A DNA stretch of 64,000 bases, from assembly GCA_001599815.1 (NCBI GenBank), contig BCIA01000002.1:2825626-2889625 (forward strand). The letters are read 5' to 3'. Both the position numbers and the translations under genes were made by a program. The notes under the pieces were generated by a model that ran no database searches, was not told the origin of the DNA, and saw only the letters and a program-made list of their open reading frames with translations. Source of the stretch: Furcasterigmium furcatum (taxonomy: Eukaryota > Ascomycota > Sordariomycetes > Glomerellales > Plectosphaerellaceae). This document shows positions 54,162-64,000 of this stretch, in pieces (the first letter of the stretch is position 1; each line of letters opens with the position of its first letter).

Positions 54162-55413
54162 ATGGAGGTCGTAGGGCCCGAAGACCTGGCGCCCCCGAGC
54201 GATGGGCCTATCAGATCAATTGCAGAACCGGGCATCAAAGTCCCCTTCGGCGATGGCCTCAAGGCACTCCGAGCCGAAGTCGCAAAGCTCCTCAGCCGAC
54301 ATCAAACGAGCTTCCCCGGCGCGCAACCGGTCAGCTTCGCTCGCAAGCACCTACTCGAGTTGAAGAACCAAGAGTAAGTAGCTTGAGTCGCGCGTCTTGT
54401 GTGTTTCTGGAGCAACAGCAGAGCTGACGTGGGAGTGTTCTAGCTACTTCGTCTGCGAGAAGTCGGATGGCATCCGATACCTCATGTACTTGACATCCGA
54501 AATGGGCGCAGAAGCGGTGTACCTCATTGATCGCAAGAACGATTTTTGGCACATCGGCAACGAAAGCCTGCACTTCCCCCAGGACAAGAACAATCAGGCC
54601 CACCACGACAACACGATTATCGACGGCGAGCTGGTCTTCGACCATGAGGACGGCAAGCAGGTCCCCCGGTTCCTCATCTTCGACTGCCTCGTCATCGACG
54701 GCCTGAACCTGACGCAACGGAGTTATGACAAGCGCATTGCGTACGTCAAGGAGCACATCGTCAAGCCTTACAAACGACTCCTCGACGAGTTTCCAAGCGA
54801 GATTATATACCAGCCCTTCGGCGTCGTCATGAAGCGCATGGAGTTCAGCTACGGCATCCCCATGATTTTCAATGTCATCCTCCCGCAGCTCAAACACGGC
54901 AATGACGGCCTCATCTTCACGTGCGTCAACTCAAAGTACAAGTTCGGCACCGACGACCACATCCTCAAGTGGAAGCCGCCGGAGGAGAACACCGTCGACT
55001 GCCGCCTGCGCCTCACCTTCCCAACCGTGCAGCCCGACGACGCCGAGATCGCCAGCGGCTTCGGCTCCGAGCCCTTCGTGGACTACGACAGCGTACCCCG
55101 CGCCGCCATCTGGAGCTTCCACGGCGACAGGCAGTACCAGTTCTTCGCCGACGTCTTCATCACCGAGCAGGAGTGGGACACCCTCAAGGGCCTCGGTGAC
55201 CCGCTCGTCGACCGCATCGTCGAGTGCCACAAGGACGAGAACGGCCGCTGGCGCATCCTCCGCTTCCGCGACGACAAGGCCGAGGCGAACCACATCTCCA
55301 CCCTCAACAGCGTGCTCGAGAGCATCGAGGACCGCGTCACCGAGAAGGACCTGACGGACTCGGCGACGGGGATCAAGAACAACTGGAAGATGCGGGCGCA
55401 GCAGCGGGGCTGA
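54162..55413 (+). CDS. CEG1: mRNA guanylyltransferase (capping enzyme alpha subunit)
   Basis: Two exons, 54162-54373 and 54444-55413, give 393 residues. The nucleotidyltransferase motif I is CEKSDGIRYL, with Lys77 the predicted covalent GMP acceptor (KxDGxR). Further motifs follow in order: motif III TIIDGELVFD, motif IV GNDGLIFT, motif V HILKWKPPEENTVDCRL, then an OB-fold domain. The enzyme adds the GMP cap to nascent RNA polymerase II transcripts in the nucleus. The start at 54162 (MEVVGPEDL) has a good context (gacacaATG); ATG 54099 is the alternative. There is no fused triphosphatase domain, as usual in fungi. Confidence 0.96.
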
Positions 55414-56315
55414 CGATGATCAGGCACGAAAACACTTAGATTAAATGGGAGGGCGTCGTGAGGCGAGGCGTTCGTTCGCTTTTTTCCTGGCCGTGTATCA
55501 TCTCGCATTCGTTTCCGTGGTCATCTACATAGTTACTAGGGCACTCTAGGGGGATTGGTATCTGGGGAATGGCGTTACATATTGGCAGCGGTCGAAAATC
55601 GAGACACCATGCAACCATTCTCTGCAAGTACATGTTCGGTTGATGTGAACTCGATGGGGGCCTGTTTGTTGTGGATGTGCCGTGGAGAAGCCATTGAAGA
55701 CTGGAACTGAAAATCGAGACGTGGCACAACACGGCATGGTCCAAGATGACGAAACATCAGGCCAGGAACATCACACACACACACACACACACACGAGAGG
55801 ACGAGGAAAAAGATCAAAGCGGCACGGCTCTGTTTGTCGTGACTACCGATTCGGTCCAAAACTCCCAGTAAGGGTCGCGGGTCAATCAGCAGTACAAGCT
55901 CGTTCGGCTTCTTGGTGGTTCTCTGGTCCATAAAACACGTCGTCTCGTCATGAGCATCGGTAAGCTCGTAATCTTCATGACGATCGTCTTGTCCTCATCC
56001 CGACCTTGACGCACAGTCTTGTCCTTCCCCAGTCCCAGTATGATGAACCCGCCCCGACATGCCAGGGGCCTGCAAAGACATCCCCTCCCAAAAATCCTTT
56101 CGTTTGTCCCGTCCCATCTGAGACCCTTCAAGATCTAAAGTCGCGGATCTCGTGCGCAGAGAAGGCGCTTGACTTGGCTCGGGCCGTTGGCGATTGACCG
56201 GGGTGAATGGCGGTGGGTGATGGAAGCTCCTCACGAGCCCCTTGTGATGCGAGTCATGGCGTTGGTGTGGTCATCCCTGAAGAGGGGTCATGGTCGAGGT
56301 GATGGGGCGAGGTGT
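55414..56315. other. convergent intergenic region CEG1-RPL41
   Basis: About 900 bases holding two 3' ends. It includes a (CA)n tract, listed separately. No gene is supported. Confidence 0.55.
55772..55794. repeat. (CA)n microsatellite
   Basis: A perfect CA dinucleotide run of 23 bases in a non-coding interval. Length is likely to vary among strains. Confidence 0.9.
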
Positions 56316-56523
56316 TTATTTGCTGTGATGGGTGTTAGTTAAGCTTGACTCGGACCTGAGGTGGTGTAGCGTGACCCATGACGTCGGTTGGGGAACAAAG
56401 GCTCCCACAAACGGACTGAGAACGCGGGGAAGGACGCATGGGAGAAACTTACGAGCGAGCCCTCATCTTTCTTCTCTTGCGCTTGAGACGACGAACGCGC
56501 TTCTTTCTCCACTTGGCTCTCAT
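56316..56523 (-). CDS. RPL41: 60S ribosomal protein L41 (25 residues)
   Basis: Two coding exons on the minus strand, 56523-56453 and 56322-56316, give 25 residues. Exon 1 encodes MRAKWRKKRVRR and the following Lys/Arg run up to RARS. The last Ser codon is split by a 130-nt intron (GTAAGT donor, AACTAAC branch, CACAG acceptor), and the second exon supplies only the end of Ser, Lys and the stop. Splicing gives the universal ending ARSK; without it the protein would lack the final Lys. An intron in the 5' leader is likely as well (GTGAGT at 56716 to CAG at 56529, with a GCTAAC branch). eL41 bridges the two ribosomal subunits. It is too short for ORF finders. Confidence 0.95.
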
Positions 56524-57253
56524 CTTGACTGCAGCTGGAGGTGTCTGTTAGCGGGAGGTGTCCGTATGACGTCGACAAGGGTTTTGCGGTGCAGCAGCGT
56601 CGCGCGGGCGATGAGAAACCAAGAAATTGAGCAATTGAAGGAAATGCCCTTCAATTGCTTGATTTCCGTGTTCGAAATCGCGCTGGCGAGCTGCGTGCTG
56701 CCGGGGGAGCACTCACTTGCTGGCCTTGATGAGGAGTGTTGATGGTGTGGAAGTTGGCTGAAGCCCTGCAGCTACCGAAAGCTAAGAAGACTGGTGAAGT
56801 AGGGCACTCAACCCTCCGGACCCACGTGACTGATTGGGGGGTGCCTGCCCCGCACTGACCTCACAACAGTGCCCATAACTCTGAGCACACGGTATTCGGC
56901 ACTGTCACACTGGTTTCCTCCTTCCCTCACAGATATCGTCCATCGCCCAGACTCAAGCGTGTCGAGCCTTCCATGGCGAGTCCCAATGTCCAGGCAGGTG
57001 CGCAGACGGACCTGCCGTGTCGACCTGTGGAAGCTTTCACCCAGGCAATTTCTACAAATTGACAAATCTTAATCTCGGCATGATCATTGCCACAACTTTG
57101 AGCTCCAAACATGTACTGAACCCTTCCATACCTATGCCAGAGGGGCTTTCTATTTCGTATCTTCACAGACCCAGTGCTTCTGGCGACCCATCGTCCACTA
57201 GAAGTCCGATTCCCTGACGCCGTGAAGTGTCCCCGCGCGGTTTGAGCTCGGTC
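56524..57253. promoter_or_regulatory. divergent upstream region RPL41 / FHA-kinase
   Basis: 730 bases between two start codons. The side nearest RPL41 holds its probable leader intron (56716-56529) and promoter. No gene is supported in the rest. Confidence 0.5.
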
Positions 57254-59342
57254 ATGGAAATCACCAATCCCGAGATTCCGGACACGCAGGACCAGCCAGT
57301 TGCCGAGCTAGAGGTCGTCCGGCACGGCCAGAGCACGTTGGGTGAGCATCGTGGCTCGGATCCAGACATATGTATGAGTGAACCTGCAGCAGAGACCGTT
57401 CCTCTCTATCGTCATAGTCGCATGCGATATGGCCGTGACCCGTAACAACGACGTCCCTTTTTCAGCCACCCGAAGCTGACAATTCTCTAGGTCTGCCGCA
57501 AGATCGGGAGAAGCTGGTTTCTCGAGAGACCACCTCGAGTTCTATGTCGTTCACTTTGACGATAACACGCTGCCACTTTGCTACGTCCGTGACCGCCAGT
57601 CTACGAATGGACTGCTGGTGAATGGTCAACACATTGGCTCGTCATCGCGGATTACGCATGGACATCTCCTCCAAGATGGCGACAGAGTCGATGTGTTAGG
57701 AAAACCAACACGACACCCCCAGGCTTTTGAGCCGTGCATGACTTTCCACTTTCGACAGAAAGCTTCGGTCCAGGGGGCCTCGCCGAAGACGGCCATCCAG
57801 TCCCTGGAGGCTCAGGTTCGGCATACATTCGGCATGGATCAGAGGCTGCGCAATGATTTACTGATTTCTCAAAGGCATTCTCGGACAAATTCGTCCTGAC
57901 AGATCGTGTCATTGGCGAAGGTGCCCACGGCAGAATCCATCTTGCAATCGACGTTCGGAGTGGTGGAAAGAAGCAGGTCGTTTGCAAGTTCATGGATATC
58001 AACGGTCTGCGCAAGCATCAGGACTCTGAAACTACCTTGAGGCGCTGGCGGCAGGAGATTGACATCCTGCGTCAACTTCACCACGTATGTTCTCCCTGAA
58101 GCTCCATGAGTACATGCTCTTTTCAGCTAATACATAACACAGCCTAACATCGCCTCATATGTTCATGCCATCGAGAGCCCTCACACCATGTAAACGAACA
58201 GTCAGTTCCCAGGATTTCGCTCTCTGCTGACAACTTCAAGGTACTGCTTCACTGAGTTGGCCTCGGGGGGAGATCTGTTCTCTTTCGTCTTGCATCGGCA
58301 GACGACCGGCCAGGAGCTGAGCGAAGGCGACATGAAGATGATCATGTACCAAGTGGTCAACGGAGTGGTCTACCTACACGAACATGGGGTGGTACATCGC
58401 GATCTGAAACCCGAAAATGTCCTCTTCGCAGTCCGTCCGGCACCAGAATACCGTGTTGTAATCAGCGACTTTGGCCAATCTGGGCTCACCCGACAACGAC
58501 TGACCTCCATGGTAGGCACTCAGCAGTACATGTCACCGTATGTATGATGAAAAGTTCGCCGCTGGTCCAATAGCTGACATTTCAGGGAAATGCACAAGAG
58601 CATCCCGGAACACGATCGCCCTGTGGACGTCTGGGGCATCGGCACCATCATGATGTTCATCATCAATAGCGAATATATGTCTGCCTTGACAAAGGACCTC
58701 TATAGTCTGCCCCAGCAAGTCATCGATGATCTTATTAAGGAAGTTTCCTCTCGATCACGGATGACCGTCAGCTTGATGGCCCGGAGTTTTGTTTGGGCCT
58801 GCGTGCAGGTTGACCAGGGAGCCAGAATCACCGCACAGCAGGCAGAGGGACACCAGTGGTTTTCAGAAGACAGGCACAAAGGCCGCATGAAGATTCTGAG
58901 ACGATCAATCGAACTCTCCTGGAATGCGAAGCGGAACGTTTTCCCCGGTACGGAGAGGCTGGGAGATTTGGGAGCGGTGGCAAGGACAGCAGAGAGGCAA
59001 CCAACAGCAAGCCTTCCTTCGACAACGGCAGGTTCCATGATGGCATCCCACTATTTCGCCACTATCAACTTTAACAAGTCTGGTCACATGCCAACGCCTC
59101 CTCGTCCAGACCAAGCAGCGTCCGAGAATGTTCCGGCGATCAGGGTGCAGAACAGCAGTAGTGTTGAGGTTCCCGAGACGCCGCCGGAGGATCGAGGTGC
59201 CGAGCACCCCCCCGGCCTCAAAGGGCCGAAGAGATGCCCGTCGTCGAGTCTGAGCAACATGAGGGGCCTCTTTGCCGGCGGAATATCTCGACATCTCGAA
59301 CTACCTGTTGCCTGCAAGAAAAGGAAGGTGAGCGGGATGTAA
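57254..59342 (+). CDS. FHA-domain serine/threonine kinase (Rad53/Chk2-like)
   Basis: Six exons, 57254-57441, 57491-57815, 57875-58084, 58143-58189, 58241-58537 and 58586-59342, give 607 residues. An FHA domain covers about 40-145 (YGRDP, SRDHLEFYVV, STNGLLVNG). The kinase domain covers about 175-400: glycine loop GEGAHG, Lys in VCKFMD, HRDLKPENVL, SDFG and MSPE in place of APE. The C-terminal 170 residues are unstructured and end in a basic KKRK. FHA ahead of a kinase of this type is the CHK2/Rad53/Cds1 layout, but many fungi carry extra copies of uncertain role; this shorter form may be one of those. All joins keep phase, with CTGAC branch sites. It is convergent with the zeta-type gene. Confidence 0.82.
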
Positions 59343-59481
59343 GACGCTCGCTTTGGGATTTCAGGACATTTTGGCCGCTTGACTGTGGTGAAGCGTGACA
59401 TGGAGGCTTTGATATGTTTCAATGGGAGACGGTGCTGTTTCCCGGGGGCATCTTGACTTGGTCCACGGGTTTTTTCTTTTG

Positions 59482-60501
59482 CTAGCTAGATGCTGTATCT
59501 ACCAAGCCCAACATCAATATGGCGTCTGTCCTTGTCCCGTCTGGCGGGAATTCTAGAGGCTTGAGATCCTGGTACCCACCGACATCCGTGTCAGCGCTCA
59601 GGAACGGATCTAACATGGCCTTCATTTCTTCTGCCTTGACCGTATCCCTGGCCGCTAGCCGCGTGAGATCCTCCCGGGCTATCTGCCTCTCCACTTCAGT
59701 CAAGGATCGCTCTCTCTCGCGGGCGATGGCCTCGGCGACCTGAGCCTTCAGCGTCTCGCCCTGTCCGGCCCTCTGATCCGAAAAGGCGACGAGGTTCCCC
59801 CTCCGGACGACGAGGACCTGGTCGACCTTCTCGCCGTTGCGGTCGATCCACTGAGCGGCCTGCATGAGGCCGGCGTACGAGTCATCATGGACCTTGGTCG
59901 GGGTCAGGCGGATGGGGAGGCCCCTGCTCCCCGCCTCGGGGAGGCGCTCGTAGTAGCGGGTGAAGATGCCGAGTCTGCTCAGGGGAGCGGGGACGGCGAG
60001 GATGAGGACCTCGAGGCGGTAGGAGGCGGCGTGGAAGGCGGCGGCGAGCTGGGCGAAGTCGTCCGGATGGCGGCAGGCACTCTCGAGGAGGACGTCGAGG
60101 CGGAGGGAGGCGGCGTGGTGGGCGGCCATGAGGAGCCAACGGCGGGCGTCTGGACCGGTGGCGGGCGAGGCGTGGGCGGGGGCCGGGCCGGAGGCGAGGG
60201 TTTGGTAGGAGGGATGGTAGGTCTTGTAGGTGTCTGCGATGAAGTGGGCGGGCGGGGAGCGGCGGAGGGTGGTGAGGGCATCCAGGACGGCCGGGGCCAG
60301 GCGGGTTTTGCCTGCGCCGGTTTGGCCGACGATGAGGACAGCGAGGGGCTGGCGAGAGGAGGACGGGTCTGTAGATGATGTGCTCGTCAGGGGCGAGGGC
60401 TGGAGGTCTGTGAACTCGGCGGGGAGGATTTGGGTGTCAAATATCTCCTTGGAAGTCTCCGGCGGGAGGATGTATGAGGAGAGATCTGGAGGTGGCGGCA
60501 T
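59482..60501 (-). CDS. zeta-toxin-family P-loop kinase domain protein
   Basis: A single exon of 339 residues. After a Pro/Ser-rich start comes a Walker A loop (VGQTGAGKT, about 59-67) and a mostly helical P-loop kinase fold. The sequence around ADTYKTYHPSY, the long helices with DVLLESACR and LRLTPTKVHDDSY-like segments fit the Zeta_toxin family (PF06414), which in bacteria phosphorylates UDP-N-acetylglucosamine sugars. Fungal genomes contain many such proteins without an antitoxin partner and with unknown substrate. No epsilon-type antitoxin is seen next to it. Very high G/C content and a single exon set it apart from its neighbours. Confidence 0.75.
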   Translation of the reverse strand: MPPPPDLSSYILPPETSKEIFDTQILPAEFTDLQPSPLTSTSSTDPSSSRQPLAVLIVGQTGAGKTRLAPAVLDALTTLRRSPPAHFIADTYKTYHPSYQTLASGPAPAHASPATGPDARRWLLMAAHHAASLRLDVLLESACRHPDDFAQLAAAFHAASYRLEVLILAVPAPLSRLGIFTRYYERLPEAGSRGLPIRLTPTKVHDDSYAGLMQAAQWIDRNGEKVDQVLVVRRGNLVAFSDQRAGQGETLKAQVAEAIARERERSLTEVERQIAREDLTRLAARDTVKAEEMKAMLDPFLSADTDVGGYQDLKPLEFPPDGTRTDAILMLGLVDTASS

Positions 60502-60934
60502 CCTGGATGGATGATACTGGAATCGAAGAGCTCAGGCTGGTCCGGGGAGGTTGAAGATGCGCGAAATGCCAAGCTGGATGAATGAATGATGGCAGCCAAG
60601 CCAAGGAGACAGGGGATCTATGAGCAAGAGATGCGCTGGGTTGATTGATGCAATCAGATGCCGTGAACTCGCAAGAAGGTGATGCTCGTTCTTGTGAGTG
60701 ACGATCTCCGAGGTGAGAACATGACAATATTGAGGACAAGTGAACGGAAGTTGAGGTTGTCTCAATGAGGATGACGATGAGGTCCGGTCTGCCTTAGCTC
60801 GAGTTCGTCCGTCGCTCTGGTGAGGTGCCCCACATGGCAGCAAGGGGCAAGCCACTCAGGAGAATCCAGTCCAGCCAGCCCCTGAGCCGACCCAAGCTTC
60901 GACCAAAAGCAACGTGGAGTGAGTGAGTGAGTCG
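60502..60934. other. intergenic region
   Basis: 433 bases with the 3' end of the orphan gene and the promoter of the zeta-family gene; both read leftwards. Nothing else is seen. Confidence 0.55.
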
Positions 60935-62455
60935 CTACATACCCAGCAGCCAACCTGGGATGGGCACCGGCCGTCGGACCCGGAAGTGACAACCGCCACG
61001 CTTGGTCCAGCCCGCCCAGTCCTCGATTCCTCGACCGTACCGGCCCGCCTTCTGCTCCCAGTACTCGTCGGTCATGAAGGCAGACATCTCGGCCGCAAAA
61101 CGATCTGCCTGTCCCGCAACAGAAGGCGACACCACTGTCCCCTCCAGCATCTCTTGCTCTTCGTGAGCCTTGTCCTTGTTCTTGTCCCGGTTCTCCAGAT
61201 ACTGCTGGAGGGTCGCGTTCCGAGGAGCAAACTCCTTGACGTCCTCGACGTCGACCATCATGCCGCAGACGTTGACCAGATTCTTGCCCCTTTTCGTCTC
61301 CAGCAGCTCCTTAGCCACCGCCTGGGCCTCCAGTACGGGGAGGCTCTTCTCGTCCGCCGCCTCATACGTATCCCACCTCGTCTTCCCCCTCTGAGCCAGC
61401 TGCTCGTCCGTGTAGTACCCGAGCTTTGGGTGTTTGCGGATACACACCACTCCGAGCCTCTGGCACCGAAGACACGGCCGCTTCCTGGGATCGGCAGCCA
61501 AGAACCGCGAGGAGCTGCACTCTCGCACACCCGCCGCCTCGCACTGCGCGCAGGGGCTCCATTTGGCCAAGTCGTGCCGCCGACTCTTCCAGCTGCTCGG
61601 AAGGATCCCCGCTGAGCTAGGGGCCATGTTGACCGGGAGGCCGTCAACATATCGCACCCGTCGCCCTCCGCCGCCCCAGAGCTTGTGATCCCGCAGCAGG
61701 CCCGCCTCCCAGATATCGTAGACCATCGGCTTCACATTCTCCGCCATGCACCCCAGCAACCACCTCATGTCCTCCATGATGCTCTTCGCCTCCTCCCCGC
61801 CGACCTCTGCCCTCCTCTCCGCCTCTTCCACGATCTCCGCCGCCATGGCTCGCAGCATGGCAACCTTTGTCCGCAGCTTCCTCGTCTCCTCTGCGTGCAA
61901 CTCCCTCGGCCGGTTGGCCATGTGCATTGCGGTGTGCACCCAGATGAAGTACTGCTTGGGATAGTGCGCGAGATCTTCCGGGATTCTCATCCGATCAGGT
62001 CCCCGCTGCTTCGCAACAAACTCCATGACCTTGTCCGGCGCCCGCGCCCTCCCGAGGGGCCTCGGTAGACGGTACGCTCCGGTGAGCTGCGGCTTCCGGA
62101 GCACCAGATCCCAGTTGATCGCGTCCAGCAGCGGAACCACCCGGTCCGTGAGATCCGCCCATAGCCTGTCGCGCCTCTCGCGGCGCTCCTTTGCCTCCGC
62201 CTCCCTGCGCAGCCGTGCAGCCTCGTCCTCTTTCCTCGCGGGCCGTGGGTTGCCGTAGACGTACTCCTTGCCCAGGAACTCGCTCAAAACGGGCGTGGTC
62301 GAGGTATCGAGTGTCCCCTTCTCGTAGTCCTTCGCCACGGCCTGCGCTCTCTTCTCGTACGCCTCGAGGGTCTCGCCCGACATGCACGCCGCTCGCGGTG
62401 GTGTTTGCTTGCTCCGCGAAGCAGGCTTCGCCTCCAGTCGCTCTCTGCCGTTCAT
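60935..62455 (-). CDS. orphan protein with internal Zn2Cys6-like cluster
   Basis: A single exon of 506 residues that I do not recognise. The start MNGRERLEAK is the first ATG of the frame. Residues about 30-130 are highly charged (Lys/Glu/Arg-rich helix), and 180-250 form another long helix. The middle has a Cys motif CX2CX7CX14CX2CX6C (CAQC, VREC, CLRC, GVVC), close to the Zn2Cys6 pattern CX2CX6CX5-16CX2CX6-8C but not at the N-terminus. It is flanked by the aromatic LGYYTDEQL. The C-terminus is Gly/Trp-rich (WAGWTKRGGCHF). It could be a DNA-binding or regulatory protein, but no family is claimed. It points in the same direction as the zeta-family gene. Confidence 0.7.
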   Translation of the reverse strand: MNGRERLEAKPASRSKQTPPRAACMSGETLEAYEKRAQAVAKDYEKGTLDTSTTPVLSEFLGKEYVYGNPRPARKEDEAARLRREAEAKERRERRDRLWADLTDRVVPLLDAINWDLVLRKPQLTGAYRLPRPLGRARAPDKVMEFVAKQRGPDRMRIPEDLAHYPKQYFIWVHTAMHMANRPRELHAEETRKLRTKVAMLRAMAAEIVEEAERRAEVGGEEAKSIMEDMRWLLGCMAENVKPMVYDIWEAGLLRDHKLWGGGGRRVRYVDGLPVNMAPSSAGILPSSWKSRRHDLAKWSPCAQCEAAGVRECSSSRFLAADPRKRPCLRCQRLGVVCIRKHPKLGYYTDEQLAQRGKTRWDTYEAADEKSLPVLEAQAVAKELLETKRGKNLVNVCGMMVDVEDVKEFAPRNATLQQYLENRDKNKDKAHEEQEMLEGTVVSPSVAGQADRFAAEMSAFMTDEYWEQKAGRYGRGIEDWAGWTKRGGCHFRVRRPVPIPGWLLGM

Positions 62456-63661
62456 GGCGTCGATGATGGGGTTGTGAAGTCCAAGACAAGTGGATATGCG
62501 GTCGTAAATCGCTGAAAAGGACCTGATCGTCTCACCTCACTCCTCGTGGAGTGCTCTCGCCGTGGCTTTACCTTATGTATTCCCAGAATCTGCCCTTGAC
62601 AGAATGTCCATGCCCTCCTGTCCAAGCCTGCCACGAAAGTTGATGCCTCGTATTCTCTTCCATGGGCTTCTTTGGGCCTCCTGGCAAGAATATTCGCGAA
62701 CGTCAAAGCGTGTGTCACGCAAAGCTCTGCAAGACCTCTTTCTGCCTTCTTTGACCATATACGACGAATAAGGCTGCTCGGATCCGATGCCCACAGGATT
62801 CTATAGTTCCATATGCAGCCATGAACACCACAGGCCGCGGGGCAGACCAGGTTGCCCTCAATGCAGGTTGTCAATCTTCAGCAAAACCCCCTTTCAGAAC
62901 CTGAAGGATCCGTGGCGTTTGTCTGCAAAAGCTCTTCCTTTGTTAATTAGGTACTCCCAGAAAAGCCAGGCCAGGGCTAACTGCAACATCAGTGAGTGAT
63001 ATCATGTAGCCAGGAACAAAGACTTGTTTTGACCGGACCGTCCGCCCAACCCCTGAACAAATTGAAGCCACTATCCCAGCTGGAGTCCAGCATGAGAATC
63101 TGGAGCAAGGCCATCTTGGTGCCTGGGAAGTCATCTCACATTGACAGAGACCTATGTACCGAACCTACTTCCAGTGGACATTGTTTCCCTGGGCTAGATG
63201 TGTCTCACAGCTGCGACGCGCCCAGGCCACCAAATAGGAGCGGTCCTGTCCCAGACCTCCCTTTGGCCGTCCAAGACCAGGCAGGGAACTTTGAGCTCAA
63301 GATCATGACATGGTAGAGGATACGGCTATCCCAGCCCGGCCTCGAAACCCCCAACGCCTGCCCCAAAAATACAGTGGTAAAAGGAAACCCTAGTCTGGCC
63401 GAAAGAGCCGGGTGACGACGAGTATCGTCGTCCGACCCTCACTTATCCCCAACGCCAATGACCAGAGCAGGAAATGCAAAGTAAATGCCATATTGGCCCG
63501 TATCCTGCACAGGCCTCGCTGAACTCCGATCCGAGGGTCATATGCCAGGAATCATCCGGGTCCCAATGCAGACAGAAAATGAAGAATGGCCGTGTGGCTT
63601 TGGAACGTGTGTGAATCGTCATATCGTAGCAAAACTGCCTCGACGCGGTCATCGTGCCCCT
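62456..63661. other. intergenic region
   Basis: 1.2 kb between the start of the orphan gene and the stop of the last gene. Open frames on both strands are short and without motifs. I see no gene. Confidence 0.55.
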
Positions 63662-64000
63662 TCAGGAAGCATGCGACGGCACGCTGCGAGGTGTGACATC
63701 CCCGCTCCGCTTGCGGGTTGATTCTCTCTGGGCCTGTTGCTCAGACTTCGAGGCTTCCTTGATGGCCTCGATTTTCTTGTTGACCATGGCCAGTCGAGTG
63801 CGAATCATGGATATCACTGCGTACCGTTAGTCAATCTCCCCATCCTAAAGATTGCAGTCAGACTTACTCCGAGTGATCGCCTGCTGGTCCTCGTTGTTAA
63901 GCTCGGCGCTCATATCTTCACCGGGCAGCTCCCTGATCGTAGTAGAATACTGCTTCTTGATAGAGTCATCATCGTTGTCCAAAACAGCTTCCAACATGTA
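63662..64000 (-). CDS. unknown protein, C-terminal fragment
   Basis: Two exons on the minus strand, 64000-63868 (continuing beyond the window) and 63816-63662, give the last 95 residues. The intron (GTAAGT, branch GACTAAC, acceptor GCAG) splits an ATG Met codon. The fragment is acidic at first (EAVLDNDDDSIKKQY, GEDMSAELNNEDQQ), then a basic amphipathic helix (MIRTRLAMVNKKIEAIKEA) and a polar end. It looks like a coiled-coil tail. The family cannot be named from this piece. Confidence 0.75.

Noticed and set aside
57841..57900. A frameshift between the FHA and kinase parts.
   Set aside because: An intron from 57816 to 57874 restores the frame and joins the two domains naturally.
1..64000. CRISPR arrays, prophage, intact transposons or bacterial operons.
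   Set aside because: No spaced direct repeats, transposase or terminal inverted repeats were seen; the gene structure is eukaryotic throughout.

Overview
This window is nuclear DNA of a filamentous ascomycete, most likely a sordariomycete. The signs are short GT-AG introns (about 45-80 nt) with CTAAC/CTGAC-type branch points, the fused trifunctional tryptophan gene (glutaminase, IGPS and PRAI in one protein), ATG26, Zn2Cys6 and bZIP-ankyrin regulators, and a TA-rich interval that looks RIP-mutated. The species cannot be named from the sequence. No CRISPR array, phage, origin or intact transposon is visible.

Layout. 1-13 kb is core genes: the 3' end of the RNA polymerase II CTD phosphatase FCP1, complex I subunit NDUFA13/GRIM-19, an Mtf2-like mitochondrial protein, the WD40 protein CMR1 and sterol glucosyltransferase ATG26. 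13.8-21.2 kb is an accessory island: a Zn2Cys6 regulator, a DHA14-type MFS transporter, a basic-region/ankyrin regulator of the ToxE (bANK) kind and a short-chain dehydrogenase. 22-25.5 kb has an Smr-domain protein ending in a CaaX box, two inverted tRNA-Leu(AAG) genes around a TA-rich spacer, and TIM9. 26-43.8 kb is again core: NUP188, TRP1, a BRCT+WGR protein, the SNARE USE1, vacuolar carboxypeptidase Y, SDO1, a third tRNA-Leu(AAG) and RPS18. 44.5-50.5 kb is membrane or secreted: a single-pass membrane protein gene interrupted by an in-frame TAG, a seven-helix rhodopsin-like protein and a secreted alpha/beta-hydrolase. 51.4-56.6 kb holds sorting nexin SNX41, mRNA guanylyltransferase CEG1 and the 25-codon RPL41. 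57-62.5 kb is a second accessory stretch: an FHA-kinase, a zeta-type P-loop kinase and an orphan protein with a Zn2Cys6-like cysteine cluster in its middle. The window ends inside a minus-strand gene.

How the genes relate. Most neighbours are independent housekeeping genes. The island at 13.8-21.2 kb is the best candidate for a co-regulated module: two transcription factors, one exporter and one oxidoreductase sit between conserved genes, and the exporter and the bANK regulator share one divergent promoter. No NRPS or PKS backbone gene lies in the window. The observations most worth a second look are that island, the in-frame TAG, the CaaX-tailed Smr protein, the 57-62.5 kb accessory genes and the inverted tRNA pair. 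Exon joins were read by hand from splice signals, reading frame and family resemblance, with no transcript data.
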